Positions 15,233 to 23,555 of a stretch of DNA of 64,000 bases are shown here, piece by piece. The first letter of the stretch is position 1. Every line of letters starts with the position of its first letter. Origin of the DNA: Jejuia sp047345485 (GTDB lineage: Bacteria; Bacteroidota; Bacteroidia; Flavobacteriales; Flavobacteriaceae); NCBI RefSeq assembly GCF_047345485.1, contig NZ_JBLFEN010000006.1, positions 1-64,000 of the forward strand, in the 5' to 3' direction. The position numbers were made by a program, and so were the translations under genes. The notes beneath the pieces are model-generated. The model had not been told where the DNA came from and made no database searches. It was given only the letters and a program-made list of their open reading frames with translations.

Positions 15233-16237
15233 ATGGTAACCCTAAAACAACTTGCAAAAGAGTTAAACGTTTCTATTTCTACCGTTTCTAAAGCACTTAA
15301 TGATAGTGAGGAAATTGGTGAAGGAACTAGAAAACGTGTTAAAAAATTGGCAGCGTTGTATAATTATAAACCCAACAAAGTAGCATTAAGTTTAAAACAA
15401 AATAAAACAAAAACCATAGGTGTAATTATTCCAGATATTCTTAATCATTTTTTATCAAAGGTGCTTTTTGGTATAGAAAGAGAAGCTAATAAGCATGGTT
15501 ACAATATTATTACATGTATTTCAAATGAATCTTTGCAAAAGGAAAAAGAAAGTTTAGAACTTTTGGCTAATGGAAGCGTTGATGGTTTTATTTTAAGTAT
15601 TGCAGAAGAAACTCAAACTAAAAACGAAATAAACCATTTTAAAGAGACTATTACTCAAGGTTTACCTATAGTTATGTTTGATAGAGTGGCTCATGATGTT
15701 AAGTGTGATAAAGTAATAGTAGATGACTTTGAGTCAACCTACAGCGCAACAAAACGATTAATTGCAGAAGGAAGAAAAAATATAGTTTTTATAAGTAATA
15801 TTGATACCATTAGTGTTGGTAAGCTTAGGGAACGAGGTTATAATAAATCTATATTAGAAGAAGGTTTATTACCTAAAGTGTTAATTCTAAAAAAGAGTGA
15901 TGATTCTCAACAAAAGATAAAGCAACTCTATAAAAAGAATCAATCAATAGATGGTGTTATAGCTGCAGATAGTGCATCTGGAGTAATTGCAATTAATATG
16001 GCAAGAAATTTTAAGAAAAAAGTACCTAAGGATATCTCAGTAATAGGTTTTTCTAGTAAGTCTGTTTCCAATCATTCTGTTCCTAGATTGACAATTATAC
16101 GGCAACATGCAAAAAAAATAGGATCAAAAGCTGCAAATTTATTAATAAATAGACTACAAAATCAGGTTTCTTCTACAGAAGATTATACAACCAAAATTGT
16201 CAAAACAACTTTAGTCAAAAGCAAATCTACCTTATAG
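15233..16237 (+). CDS. LacI-family transcriptional regulator (second copy)
   Basis: A 334-residue LacI/GalR protein. The DNA-binding domain is VTLKQLAKELNVSISTVSKA with the hinge near residue 50, and the sensor domain starts at TIGVIIPDILNHFLSKVLFG. Overall it is a paralogue of the regulator at 8038-9057 but clearly different in the recognition helix (SISTVSKALND versus DSSTVSRALNN), so a separate operator is expected. It lies 78 bases after the oxidoreductase gene at the end of the acid-sugar operon. It may control that operon together with the GntR protein, or a distant locus. Confidence 0.92.
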   Translation: MVTLKQLAKELNVSISTVSKALNDSEEIGEGTRKRVKKLAALYNYKPNKVALSLKQNKTKTIGVIIPDILNHFLSKVLFGIEREANKHGYNIITCISNESLQKEKESLELLANGSVDGFILSIAEETQTKNEINHFKETITQGLPIVMFDRVAHDVKCDKVIVDDFESTYSATKRLIAEGRKNIVFISNIDTISVGKLRERGYNKSILEEGLLPKVLILKKSDDSQQKIKQLYKKNQSIDGVIAADSASGVIAINMARNFKKKVPKDISVIGFSSKSVSNHSVPRLTIIRQHAKKIGSKAANLLINRLQNQVSSTEDYTTKIVKTTLVKSKSTL

Positions 16238-16525
16238 TGTTGGTATTCAAATTGTTATTAACATATGTTTAAAGTTTGCTTTAATATACTAATATTTTAA
16301 AATAATCAACACTTAAACGATTAAATACGCATTTCATCTAATATATTGTATTTAATAAATCCTTAAGTGTAGTTTAGCGATGCTTTTGAGCACAACATCC
16401 CTCCCGCTTAATACAAAAGCTTAATTAATCCTTTTCGACCTTTGGTCAATAAATTCCTCAAAAAATAAATAAATCTGTTTGCAGAAATAGCAATTCGATT
16501 TTAATTAATTATTCCATTTTACGAG
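16238..16525. other. intergenic stretch with no gene seen
   Basis: About 290 very AT-rich bases between the second LacI gene and the promoter of the small lipoprotein. I see no convincing open frame, tRNA or repeat. There is no strong terminator after the LacI gene either. Confidence 0.5.
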
Positions 16526-16533
16526 TATATTTG
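16526..16533 (+). promoter_or_regulatory. -7 box of the small lipoprotein gene
   Basis: TATATTTG at 16526-16533 matches TAnnTTTG exactly. A start site a few bases later would leave an untranslated leader of about 60 bases before the ATG at 16602. The -33 element is not clear. Confidence 0.55.
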
Positions 16534-16601
16534 TAGCTAAATTTTTTAATTAGTATAGTATATTATTTACAAATATGAATTAACCTTAAAATTGAATATT
16601 T

Positions 16602-16754
16602 ATGAGAACCCTAAAAATTACTTTATTATTAGCAGTATTATTTGCATCTTTAACATCTTGTGTAAAACAAGATTTAAACGAAGATGATTTATTGATTGAT
16701 ACAGAAACAGAAACACAAATGCCTCCGACTGGTGGAAGCGGTCAAGATGGCTAG
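16602..16754 (+). CDS. 50-residue lipoprotein
   Basis: A short frame starting MRTLKITLLLAVLFASLTSC: a textbook lipoprotein signal with lipobox LTSC and lipidated Cys20. The mature peptide is only 31 residues, acidic (VKQDLNEDDLLIDTETETQ) and ends MPPTGGSGQDG. It has its own TAnnTTTG box upstream and a strong terminator 19 bases after the stop, so it is a monocistronic unit. It lies directly before a membrane histidine kinase gene, which hints at a signalling or envelope-stress role, but nothing shows this. Acidic residues soon after the Cys could act as a surface-export signal. Confidence 0.75.
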   Translation: MRTLKITLLLAVLFASLTSCVKQDLNEDDLLIDTETETQMPPTGGSGQDG

Positions 16755-16772
16755 GAAAAATAATTTTGAATT

Positions 16773-16806
16773 AAAACCTCATTACTTTTGTAATGAGGTT
16801 TTTTTT
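16773..16806 (+). terminator. strong intrinsic terminator after the small lipoprotein
   Basis: AAAACCTCATTAC (16773-16785) pairs with GTAATGAGGTTTT (16790-16802) around a TTTT loop. A run of T residues follows. Confidence 0.92.
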
Positions 16807-16839
16807 ATTTAATAAATATAAATACATTTGATTTCATGT

Positions 16840-18696
16840 ATGCCTATTTATATTTTGAAAACTAGACTTTTTTTTTGGGTTTTTTTTATAATTTTTAGTT
16901 ATTTAAATGCGCAAAATGATGTTCTTAATCGAAAGATTGATTCAGTTAAAACTAAACTACTAGAAATAAATCAATCAGATTCTTTATCCATTTCAAGAGA
17001 ATATTACTATATAGGGGATTTGTATAGAAAAACCTTAACTAATAATGATAGTTCATATTTTTACTATAATAAGGCAGAAAAAATTTTTAGACAATACAAT
17101 TTAGGTTTTGAACTTGCTTTGACTTTGTTTGGGAAAGCCATATTACAAACAAATGATAAAGATTACACAGGAAGCGAGGTGACTTCTTTCGAGGCCATTC
17201 GTATTCTTGATGAACTACCTCAAACTAATAAAGTGCGAAAATATAAAGCTTATGTATACAATAATTTAGGTATAGTTTTCGATGAACTAGATTTGTATGA
17301 TGATGCTATTATATACCTCCAAGAATCACTCTCAATAAAAAAAAACTTAGAAGGTAATTTTGTAAGGAGTATTGGTTTAACGCTTAATAATTTACTAAAG
17401 GTTTACCGCCGTTCAGGAAATTATGATTTGGCTTTTAAAATCTATGAAGATATATACCAAAATAAAGAATTGATAAATAATTATAAAGATGTCTATGTAT
17501 TAGCACTCGGTAATTATGCTAATACTTTATTTCTTTCTGGAAATCATGAACAATTACCCGATTTATATCTTAAAGCTTTAAAAATTTGCGACAGTATAGA
17601 TGATAGATATAATTCAATCATTATTAATCAGCATCTTGCAGAATATTATAAGAGCAAAAGCAAAATTGAATCAGCAAAATATTATGCATATCGAGCCCAA
17701 AAAATGTCTAAAGATTATGCAAATGATGACTTGTTAAAATCACTCTTACTACTCTCAGAAATAGAAGAAGGAGAAAAAGCTGTTAATCACTTGAAGGCAT
17801 ATGTGCGATTGAGTGACAGCCTTCAAAAAGCAGAACGAAAAATTAGAAATAAATTTGCTAGAATACGTTTTGAAACCACACAAATTGAACAAGAAAATAT
17901 ACGTATAGGTAGAGAACGAATGTGGCTTTTTATAATATCTAGTATTTTGCTAGTTGCTGCAGTACTTATTTATGTTGTTATTTCTCAACGCGCTAAAAAT
18001 AAAGAACTCCAATTTACAAAGCAACAACAAGAAGCTAATGAAGAAATATATAATTTAATGCTTGGAGAGCATGAAAAAATAGAAGAAGCTAGGGCTACTG
18101 AAAAACAACGTATTTCTCAAGAATTACACGACGGTGTCCTAGGTAGACTATTTGGCACAAGACTGAGTTTGGATAGCTTAAATATAAATAGTAGTGATGA
18201 GGCTATAAAAACTCGTGGTCAATATATTAGTGAACTTAAAACTATTGAAGATGATATTAGAAAAGTATCTCATAAGCTGAATACAGATTTTATATCTGGA
18301 TCTGGATTTATTGATATTATAAAAACAATGGTAGAAACACAAACGGCTATTTATAATTTAACATATAACTTCTATCAAGATGATGCTATAAATTGGGATA
18401 GCGTTTCCAACAAATCTAAAATTCATATTTACAGAATATTACAGGAATCCCTTCATAATATTTATAAACACGCCAATGCTTCTCGTGTAAATATTAGTAT
18501 AAGACTTGAAAATACTGTAATTTGCTTGTTGGTAAAAGATGATGGTTCTGGTTTTGATACTAATAAATCAAAATCAGGAATTGGTCTTAAAAACATGAAT
18601 TCTAGAATTAAGGAAGTAAATGGTAATTTAAAAATCACATCTGAAATACATAAAGGAACAACAGTAAGTATAGAGATTCCAACCCAATACCTGTAA
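16840..18696 (+). CDS. TPR-containing sensor histidine kinase (NarL/DesK type)
   Basis: A 618-residue membrane sensor. A signal peptide or first helix (MPIYILKTRLFFWVFFIIF, ending LNAQ) is followed by a periplasmic array of tetratricopeptide repeats (about residues 40-330). One membrane helix (MWLFIISSILLVAAVLIYVV) and a coiled coil come next. The HisKA_3 dimerisation domain carries the phospho-acceptor His430 in QRISQELHDGV, followed by a HATPase_c domain with LQESLHNIYKHANAS (N box) and DDGSGFD and GIGLKNM (G boxes). The ATG at 16840 is preferred over a TTG 12 bases earlier. The response regulator gene starts three bases after the stop. Confidence 0.93.
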   Translation: MPIYILKTRLFFWVFFIIFSYLNAQNDVLNRKIDSVKTKLLEINQSDSLSISREYYYIGDLYRKTLTNNDSSYFYYNKAEKIFRQYNLGFELALTLFGKAILQTNDKDYTGSEVTSFEAIRILDELPQTNKVRKYKAYVYNNLGIVFDELDLYDDAIIYLQESLSIKKNLEGNFVRSIGLTLNNLLKVYRRSGNYDLAFKIYEDIYQNKELINNYKDVYVLALGNYANTLFLSGNHEQLPDLYLKALKICDSIDDRYNSIIINQHLAEYYKSKSKIESAKYYAYRAQKMSKDYANDDLLKSLLLLSEIEEGEKAVNHLKAYVRLSDSLQKAERKIRNKFARIRFETTQIEQENIRIGRERMWLFIISSILLVAAVLIYVVISQRAKNKELQFTKQQQEANEEIYNLMLGEHEKIEEARATEKQRISQELHDGVLGRLFGTRLSLDSLNINSSDEAIKTRGQYISELKTIEDDIRKVSHKLNTDFISGSGFIDIIKTMVETQTAIYNLTYNFYQDDAINWDSVSNKSKIHIYRILQESLHNIYKHANASRVNISIRLENTVICLLVKDDGSGFDTNKSKSGIGLKNMNSRIKEVNGNLKITSEIHKGTTVSIEIPTQYL

Positions 18697-18699
18697 CTT

Positions 18700-19380
18700 A
18701 TGATGCAACCAGAAAAAATAAAAATTTTAATGATTGATGACCACCCTATTATTATAGAAGGTTATCAAAATACATTGCAGTTTACAAAAAAGGAACATCA
18801 AGAACTTAGCATTGATATTGCAAATAATTGTGACGAGGCATTAAATTATATGAATAAATCTGTTAAAAACAGTTTGCCTTATGATTTGTTGTTTGTAGAT
18901 ATAAGTTTGCCTCCATCTGAAGATGGTAGCATGAGTTCAGGTGAAGATTTAGCAGAATATGCTAGAAAAGTATTACCCAAAGCCAAAATTATTATTTTAA
19001 CTATGTTTAATGAATCTTTTAGAATTCATAATATTATAAAAAATATAGATCCGGAAGGGTTTTTGATAAAAAGTGATTTAACATCAAGTGAATTGGCAAG
19101 TGCTTTTCAAGCAGTTTTAAATAACCCCCCCTTTTATAGTGGAACGGTTAATAGTTTTATAAGAAAATCTATTACAAGCGATATCGTTATTGATGACAAA
19201 AATAGAAAGATTTTATACTTACTCTCCCAAGGTATCAAAACAAAAAATTTGGCTTCACATTTAGATATATCATTGAGTGCTGTTGAAAAAAGAAAAAAAC
19301 AATTAAAAGAAATTTTTGAGATAGACAACGGACAAGATGAGTCATTATTAGACGCTGCTAGAGACAAGGGTTTTATATAA
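18700..19380 (+). CDS. response regulator, REC plus LuxR-like helix-turn-helix
   Basis: A 226-residue transcriptional regulator paired with the preceding kinase. The receiver domain has the acidic pair in MIDDHPIIIEG, the phospho-acceptor Asp67 in LLFVDISLPP and Lys in FLIKSDL. The C-terminal region ILYLLSQGIKTKNLASHLDISLSAVEKRKKQLKEIF is a LuxR/NarL-like four-helix HTH, somewhat divergent from the canonical sequence. Two ATG codons in a row could start it. The receiver has an insert (SEDGSMSSGED) after the phospho-site. Target genes are unknown; the upstream small lipoprotein gene is an obvious candidate. Confidence 0.92.
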   Translation: MMQPEKIKILMIDDHPIIIEGYQNTLQFTKKEHQELSIDIANNCDEALNYMNKSVKNSLPYDLLFVDISLPPSEDGSMSSGEDLAEYARKVLPKAKIIILTMFNESFRIHNIIKNIDPEGFLIKSDLTSSELASAFQAVLNNPPFYSGTVNSFIRKSITSDIVIDDKNRKILYLLSQGIKTKNLASHLDISLSAVEKRKKQLKEIFEIDNGQDESLLDAARDKGFI

Positions 19381-19573
19381 TAAATTCTTGGTTGTTAACT
19401 CATAAATACCAAATTTACGTTAAAATACCCTAATTTTATTACATTTTTAATGTTAACTCTATGTAAATTACGGTTTTTCCACAGCTTTAATACAAAAGTT
19501 ATAGTTAAATTTGTTACATCAACATATCAGATTAATTAATCCCTCGATTATTTTGTTGATAATAGCAATTTAC

Positions 19574-19606
19574 AAGCCCTATGGAGGTGAGAGACCCATA
19601 GGGCTT
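19574..19606 (+). terminator. 11-bp hairpin between convergent genes
   Basis: AAGCCCTATGG (19574-19584) pairs with CCATAGGGCTT (19596-19606). The following CTTCATTATAT is a poor T-run, so termination may be weak; a small structured RNA is an alternative. The rest of 19381-19624 has no gene I can support. Confidence 0.5.
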
Positions 19607-19624
19607 CTTCATTATATCATTTTA

Positions 19625-20128
19625 TTATATTTTGAATAATGCGTCGCTATATTCAAACAACTTGCCAATAAAGAGACCAAGAAAAACAACAGCTACGATA
19701 AATTTTAAAAATGTTGAGGTTAAAAATCCGATAAATGACCCGAAAGCTGCTTTAACAGCCGTTTTAGTGTCGTTTTTATTAATTAATTCGCCAACCAAAG
19801 CCCCAACAAACGGGCCAATAATAATACCACCTGGAATTGGCGATACTAAGCCTATAACTAAGCCAATGGTTGTGCCAATCACCCCATATTTAGAGCCACC
19901 AAAGCGTTTTGTGCCAATGGCAGGAATAATATAATCCAGAATAAGAATAACGGCAGCAATAATAAATGTAACCACTAAAAATATGGTATTCATCGGTATA
20001 GCATCAGTAAAATGAATAATAAGGAGACCAATCCAACCCATAATAGGTCCAGGTAATACTGGTAAAAAACTACCAATAATACCAAGCAACATAAAAAGTG
20101 CTGCAATAATTAATAAAACTATGTCCAT
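19625..20128 (-). CDS. DUF456 membrane protein
   Basis: A 167-residue integral membrane protein of the DUF456 family, whose function is unknown. The family pattern is clear: LGIIGSFLPVLPGPIMGWIG at the N terminus, GTKRFGGSKYGVIGTTIGLV in the middle, and the Gly/Pro-rich PIPGGIIIGPFVGALVGEL. It has about four to five membrane segments. It is divergent from the first blaI gene, whose operator region begins 56 bases from its start. It may be influenced by that regulator, but the gene itself is a common single-copy member in the group. Confidence 0.88.
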   Translation of the reverse strand: MDIVLLIIAALFMLLGIIGSFLPVLPGPIMGWIGLLIIHFTDAIPMNTIFLVVTFIIAAVILILDYIIPAIGTKRFGGSKYGVIGTTIGLVIGLVSPIPGGIIIGPFVGALVGELINKNDTKTAVKAAFGSFIGFLTSTFLKFIVAVVFLGLFIGKLFEYSDALFKI

Positions 20129-20183
20129 AAATGTTCTTGTTTATATTATTTAGACGTATTTAGATATGCTTTGTTACATTTTA

Positions 20184-20243
20184 AACTAAAAAATTAGTTT
20201 AAACTAATTTTTTAGTTATATTTGTTGAACTAACTTTTTAGTT
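20184..20243 (+). promoter_or_regulatory. promoter with three 16-bp operators for the first BlaI module
   Basis: Three copies of AACTAA-N4-TTAGTT lie at 20184-20199, 20202-20217 and 20228-20243. The first two together form a perfect 34-bp palindrome. A TATATTTG -7 box at 20217-20224 sits between the second and third sites, so the sites cover the -33 region, the spacer and the start site. The layout fits repression by the downstream BlaI protein. Confidence 0.75.
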
Positions 20244-20266
20244 GAATAAAATAATTGAAGATACAA

Positions 20267-20629
20267 ATGAAACAACTTACTAAAGCAGAAGAGGATATAA
20301 TGCAAATTTTATGGCTATTAAAAAAGGCAAATGTTAAAGCTATAATTAAAGAGCTGCCCGAACCAAAACCTGCGTATAACACAGTATCTACAATTGTTAG
20401 AATTTTAGAAAACAAAGGTTTTGTAGATTATGAAAAGCAAGGAAAAGGCCATGTGTATTTTCCTTTAGTGGCAAAATACGATTACAGCAATCAATCTATA
20501 AATAAGTTGGTAGATAATTATTTTCAAGGGTCTTTTAAAAGTATGGTATCGTTTTTTGTAAAGAAAAATGATATGGACATAACAGACCTAGAAGCTGTTT
20601 TAAAAGAGATTAATAAAAAAGACACCTAA
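20267..20629 (+). CDS. BlaI/MecI/CopY-family repressor (first module)
   Basis: A 120-residue winged-helix repressor. The N-terminal LTKAEEDIMQILWLLKKANVKAI and the recognition region PAYNTVSTIVRILENKGFVDYEKQGKGHVYFP are typical of the family. In BlaI systems the repressor is inactivated by a signal from the partner membrane metallopeptidase. That partner follows here by two bases. The ATG at 20267 is preferred over an earlier TTG. Three palindromic sites just upstream suggest autoregulation. Confidence 0.93.
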   Translation: MKQLTKAEEDIMQILWLLKKANVKAIIKELPEPKPAYNTVSTIVRILENKGFVDYEKQGKGHVYFPLVAKYDYSNQSINKLVDNYFQGSFKSMVSFFVKKNDMDITDLEAVLKEINKKDT

Positions 20630-20631
20630 TT

Positions 20632-22221
20632 ATGTTTCACTACATTATACAAACTATAGCGTTTCAATTATTGTTTTTAATTATTTATGACCTGTTTTTA
20701 AAACGAGAAACGTTTTTTAACTGGAATAGAACTTATCTGCTATTAACGCCTATGTTATCATTTATAATTCCGTTAGTTAAGATTTCTCTGTTTCGTAAAG
20801 TTATACCGGAGGATTATGTCATAAATCTACCAGAAGTATTTATTGGTGATGCAGCACCTGTTGCTATTCCAGTAACAGATTTATCTCCCGTTATGGTTGA
20901 AGCAAGTAATGTTTCTTGGTGGAATGTTCTTTTTTTTACTGGAATGGCAGTAGTTGCAGTAGTTTTTGCGTTTAAGGTTGTTGTGCTCGTTAAATTAATA
21001 CTTAAAAACCCTAAACTTAATAAAGATAAATTTATAATAGTAAGACTTCTAAATAGTGCATCTGCTTTTTCTTTTTTTAACTATATCTTCTTAGGTGAAG
21101 AGATACAAACCAAAGAAAAAGAGGTCATCTTAAAGCATGAATTGGTTCATGTAAATCAAAAACACAGTTTAGACTTGTTGTTTTTTGAAGGACTTAAAAT
21201 TGTATTTTGGTTTAATCCACTAATCTATATTTATCAACGTAACGTTCAAATTTTACATGAGTTTATAGCTGATGCCGAAGCCTTTAAATATAATAATAAA
21301 ACACAGTATTATCAAAACTTATTGTCACAAGTTTTTGAGACAAAAAGTATGTCTTTCATTAATCCATTTTTTAAACAATCATTAATCAAAAAACGAATCA
21401 CTATGTTACAAAAGTCAAAATCGAAACAAGTTAAATTATTAAAATACGCGTTGTTATTTCCGCTAGTTTTCGGAATGCTTATTTACACCTCCTGTGAAAA
21501 AGAACCTTCAATAGAAAACTTGAATGAGTATGCATTTTCTCAAAATCTTCAAGAAAAAGACATGAATAAAACACAATTGGAAGATTTTAAAAATAAGCAT
21601 GTGAAGTTTATAGAGTTTCTGATGTCAAACCCAGATTACGTTGGTTGGGTTGATTTTACGAATACTCCAAAAACTAAAAGTTTCTCAATACATGGCTTGA
21701 AGGAGAAAGTACCAGAAAGATTCACGTCTAAGTATACTGAAAAGATGAATGATGGTGAAATAGTCAAATTAAGGTTTAATTTTGAAATCGCAGGTAAAAG
21801 AATAGAAGTTGATGCAAATGAAGAGTTTAAGAAAAAGAAAGTTTCTCTTGATATTTCAAAAGATGTTCCTTTTACACATGTTGACAGCGCTCCAGTTTTT
21901 CCAGAGTGTAAAGATTTATCAACTATTAGTGAACGAAAAAAATGTACATCAGATAGTATCACTCAATTTGTAAAAAGGGAATTCAATACAAAAATTATCA
22001 GAGAATATAATCTTTCGGGTAGACAACGCATGCATGCTATCTTTAAAATAGATACAGATGGGAATATAATCGGAGTACGCGCAAGAGCTTCTCATCAAAA
22101 ATTAGAAGAAGAAACAGTTCGCGTTATTAATACCTTACCAAGATTTAATCCAGGAAAACAAAAAGGTAAAGAGGTAACTGTGACTTATTCGCTGCCAATT
22201 GATTTTGATATTAGCGAATAA
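20632..22221 (+). CDS. M56 (BlaR1-like) membrane metallopeptidase with TonB-type C-terminal domain
   Basis: A 529-residue inner-membrane sensor protease. Helices near residues 1-20, 35-50 and 98-122 precede the zinc motif H169-E-L-V-H173, and a further helix lies at about 270-285. In BlaR1 and MecR1 this module senses an external signal and cleaves or triggers cleavage of the repressor. The periplasmic C-terminal part is not a penicillin-binding domain. It ends in a TonB_C-like fold, from about residue 425 (SAPVFPECKD to GKEVTVTYSLPIDFDI). The ligand is unknown. It is cotranscribed with the blaI gene in front. Confidence 0.9.
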   Translation: MFHYIIQTIAFQLLFLIIYDLFLKRETFFNWNRTYLLLTPMLSFIIPLVKISLFRKVIPEDYVINLPEVFIGDAAPVAIPVTDLSPVMVEASNVSWWNVLFFTGMAVVAVVFAFKVVVLVKLILKNPKLNKDKFIIVRLLNSASAFSFFNYIFLGEEIQTKEKEVILKHELVHVNQKHSLDLLFFEGLKIVFWFNPLIYIYQRNVQILHEFIADAEAFKYNNKTQYYQNLLSQVFETKSMSFINPFFKQSLIKKRITMLQKSKSKQVKLLKYALLFPLVFGMLIYTSCEKEPSIENLNEYAFSQNLQEKDMNKTQLEDFKNKHVKFIEFLMSNPDYVGWVDFTNTPKTKSFSIHGLKEKVPERFTSKYTEKMNDGEIVKLRFNFEIAGKRIEVDANEEFKKKKVSLDISKDVPFTHVDSAPVFPECKDLSTISERKKCTSDSITQFVKREFNTKIIREYNLSGRQRMHAIFKIDTDGNIIGVRARASHQKLEEETVRVINTLPRFNPGKQKGKEVTVTYSLPIDFDISE

Positions 22222-22244
22222 ATGGTTTCAAATTATTTAAAGTT

Positions 22245-22273
22245 AAACCGAGGTGTAAACTTCGGTTTTTTTT
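22245..22273 (+). terminator. intrinsic terminator after the first M56 gene
   Basis: AAACCGAGGT (22245-22254) pairs with ACTTCGGTTT (22259-22268) with one G-T pair and a GTAA loop. A run of T follows. Confidence 0.88.
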
Positions 22274-22329
22274 GTTTTTTCAAAACTGAAATCTAAAAAA
22301 ATTGTACTTTTCAGTTTCAGAAAAAATTT

Positions 22330-22806
22330 ATGAAACAATTTTACGTTATTCTTTTAGTTTTAATAGTAAATTCTTGCGACTATTTCAACGTAAAAAAAAC
22401 AACATCTGAAGCTATTTTGAAAGAAGAATTACAGGCTTTTGATTGGGATAATGTGGACACTTATCCAAGTTTTGCGCCATGTGATAGCTTACAACTAAAA
22501 CAAGAAAAAAAAGCTTGTTTTGAAAGGACATTAAATAACAAAATAAGCATTTTTCTTAAAAAGCAGATTATTGTTGTTACCCAAGATGTTAATGATACAC
22601 TAATGTTAAAATTTAGTGTTTCGAATACCGGTAAAATAGTATTATTAGATACTCAAATGGATGCGCTTACAAGAACTGAAATTCCAGACCTAGAACATTT
22701 AATTCTTAAAAGCTTAAATGCCTTACCTAAAATAAATCCTGCAATTAAAAGAAGCCAGCCAGTTACTACAGAGTTTGAAATGCCATTAATAGTTAAGGTA
22801 AATTAA
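22330..22806 (+). CDS. lipoprotein with TonB-C-like domain
   Basis: A 158-residue lipoprotein (MKQFYVILLVLIVNSCDYF, lipidated Cys16). The mature part resembles the C-terminal periplasmic domain of the M56 protein just upstream: YPSFAPCDSLQLKQEKKACFERTLNNKI here versus a matching PVFPECKD...RKKCTSDSI stretch there. Both keep two Cys residues at similar spacing. It looks like a separately encoded copy of that domain, perhaps competing or cooperating in signal sensing. It lies after the M56 terminator, so it is expressed independently. Its stop codon overlaps that of the convergent gene. Confidence 0.75.
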   Translation: MKQFYVILLVLIVNSCDYFNVKKTTSEAILKEELQAFDWDNVDTYPSFAPCDSLQLKQEKKACFERTLNNKISIFLKKQIIVVTQDVNDTLMLKFSVSNTGKIVLLDTQMDALTRTEIPDLEHLILKSLNALPKINPAIKRSQPVTTEFEMPLIVKVN

Positions 22807-23537
22807 AATCGGATAGCTAATTTTCGCATCAATCTAAGCACTTCAATATATAACCACACTAATGTTACTAACAAACCCCAAGTGGCAAGCCACTCTTTAT
22901 ATTTTGACGATTTATTTTTGTGGCGTTCAATATAATCAAAGTCCAAAAGCAATGATAACGACGCAAAAATAGCTGCAACTATATTAAATAATATTGCTGC
23001 CCAAGAAGTACCCCAAATAAAAACGTTTATTCCAAAAAAACCTAATATCCAAGAAATAATATAAATAACAAAAATACTGGTAACAGCTGTTATAATAACA
23101 CTTCTTAGCTTTTTAGTAACAATTATAATTCGTGTTTGATACAGTATGAGCATTACAAAAAATGTAACCATAGTTATACCAATAGCCTGATAAGGCAGGT
23201 TTGGAAAATGTGCATGCGCATAAGCGGTGGTAGCACCCAGAAAAAAGCCTTTGGCTATGGCGTAAAGCGGTACTAAAAAATGTGCCCAATGTTGCCGTAT
23301 TGAAATAACTATACTAATTATTACAGCAGCTAGCATGCCTCCCATAGAATACCATTTTATGGTGGCGCCTTCGCTATATAATCGCCACATACCAATAGAA
23401 ATAATTATCATGATAAGAATGGAGAGCAATGACTTAATAAAAATACCTGTTACCGTCATTTTTTTTGATGAGGGTACATCGTTATTAAAAAAATAACTAT
23501 TGAAAGCAGGATTGGTGGTTTTATCAAAAATTTTCAT
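22803..23537 (-). CDS. Bax inhibitor-1/YccA-family membrane protein
   Basis: A 244-residue protein with about seven membrane helices, matching the Bax1-I family of bacteria (the group with NPAFNSYFF at the start). In bacteria these proteins are probable ion channels or modulators of membrane proteases; their exact role is not settled. Late motifs SLLLDFDYIERHKNKSSKYKEWLATWGLLVTLVW contain the conserved acidic residue pair in DFDYIE. The gene overlaps the convergent lipoprotein gene by four bases (TTAA shared by both stops). It is the last of three minus-strand genes, with an 18-base gap. Confidence 0.92.
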   Translation of the reverse strand: MKIFDKTTNPAFNSYFFNNDVPSSKKMTVTGIFIKSLLSILIMIIISIGMWRLYSEGATIKWYSMGGMLAAVIISIVISIRQHWAHFLVPLYAIAKGFFLGATTAYAHAHFPNLPYQAIGITMVTFFVMLILYQTRIIIVTKKLRSVIITAVTSIFVIYIISWILGFFGINVFIWGTSWAAILFNIVAAIFASLSLLLDFDYIERHKNKSSKYKEWLATWGLLVTLVWLYIEVLRLMRKLAIRF

Positions 23538-23555
23538 TCTATTAAATATACTAGA

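Noticed and set aside
5031..16237. A full polysaccharide-utilisation locus
   Set aside because: KduI, KduD and a DUF4861 protein are present, but there is no SusC/SusD pair, no polysaccharide lyase and no glycoside hydrolase. It is a uronate/acid-sugar catabolic island only.
20267..22221. Beta-lactam resistance module
   Set aside because: BlaI and M56 families are the same as in BlaI-BlaR1, but no beta-lactamase or penicillin-binding domain is present. A general envelope or metal sensor is as likely.
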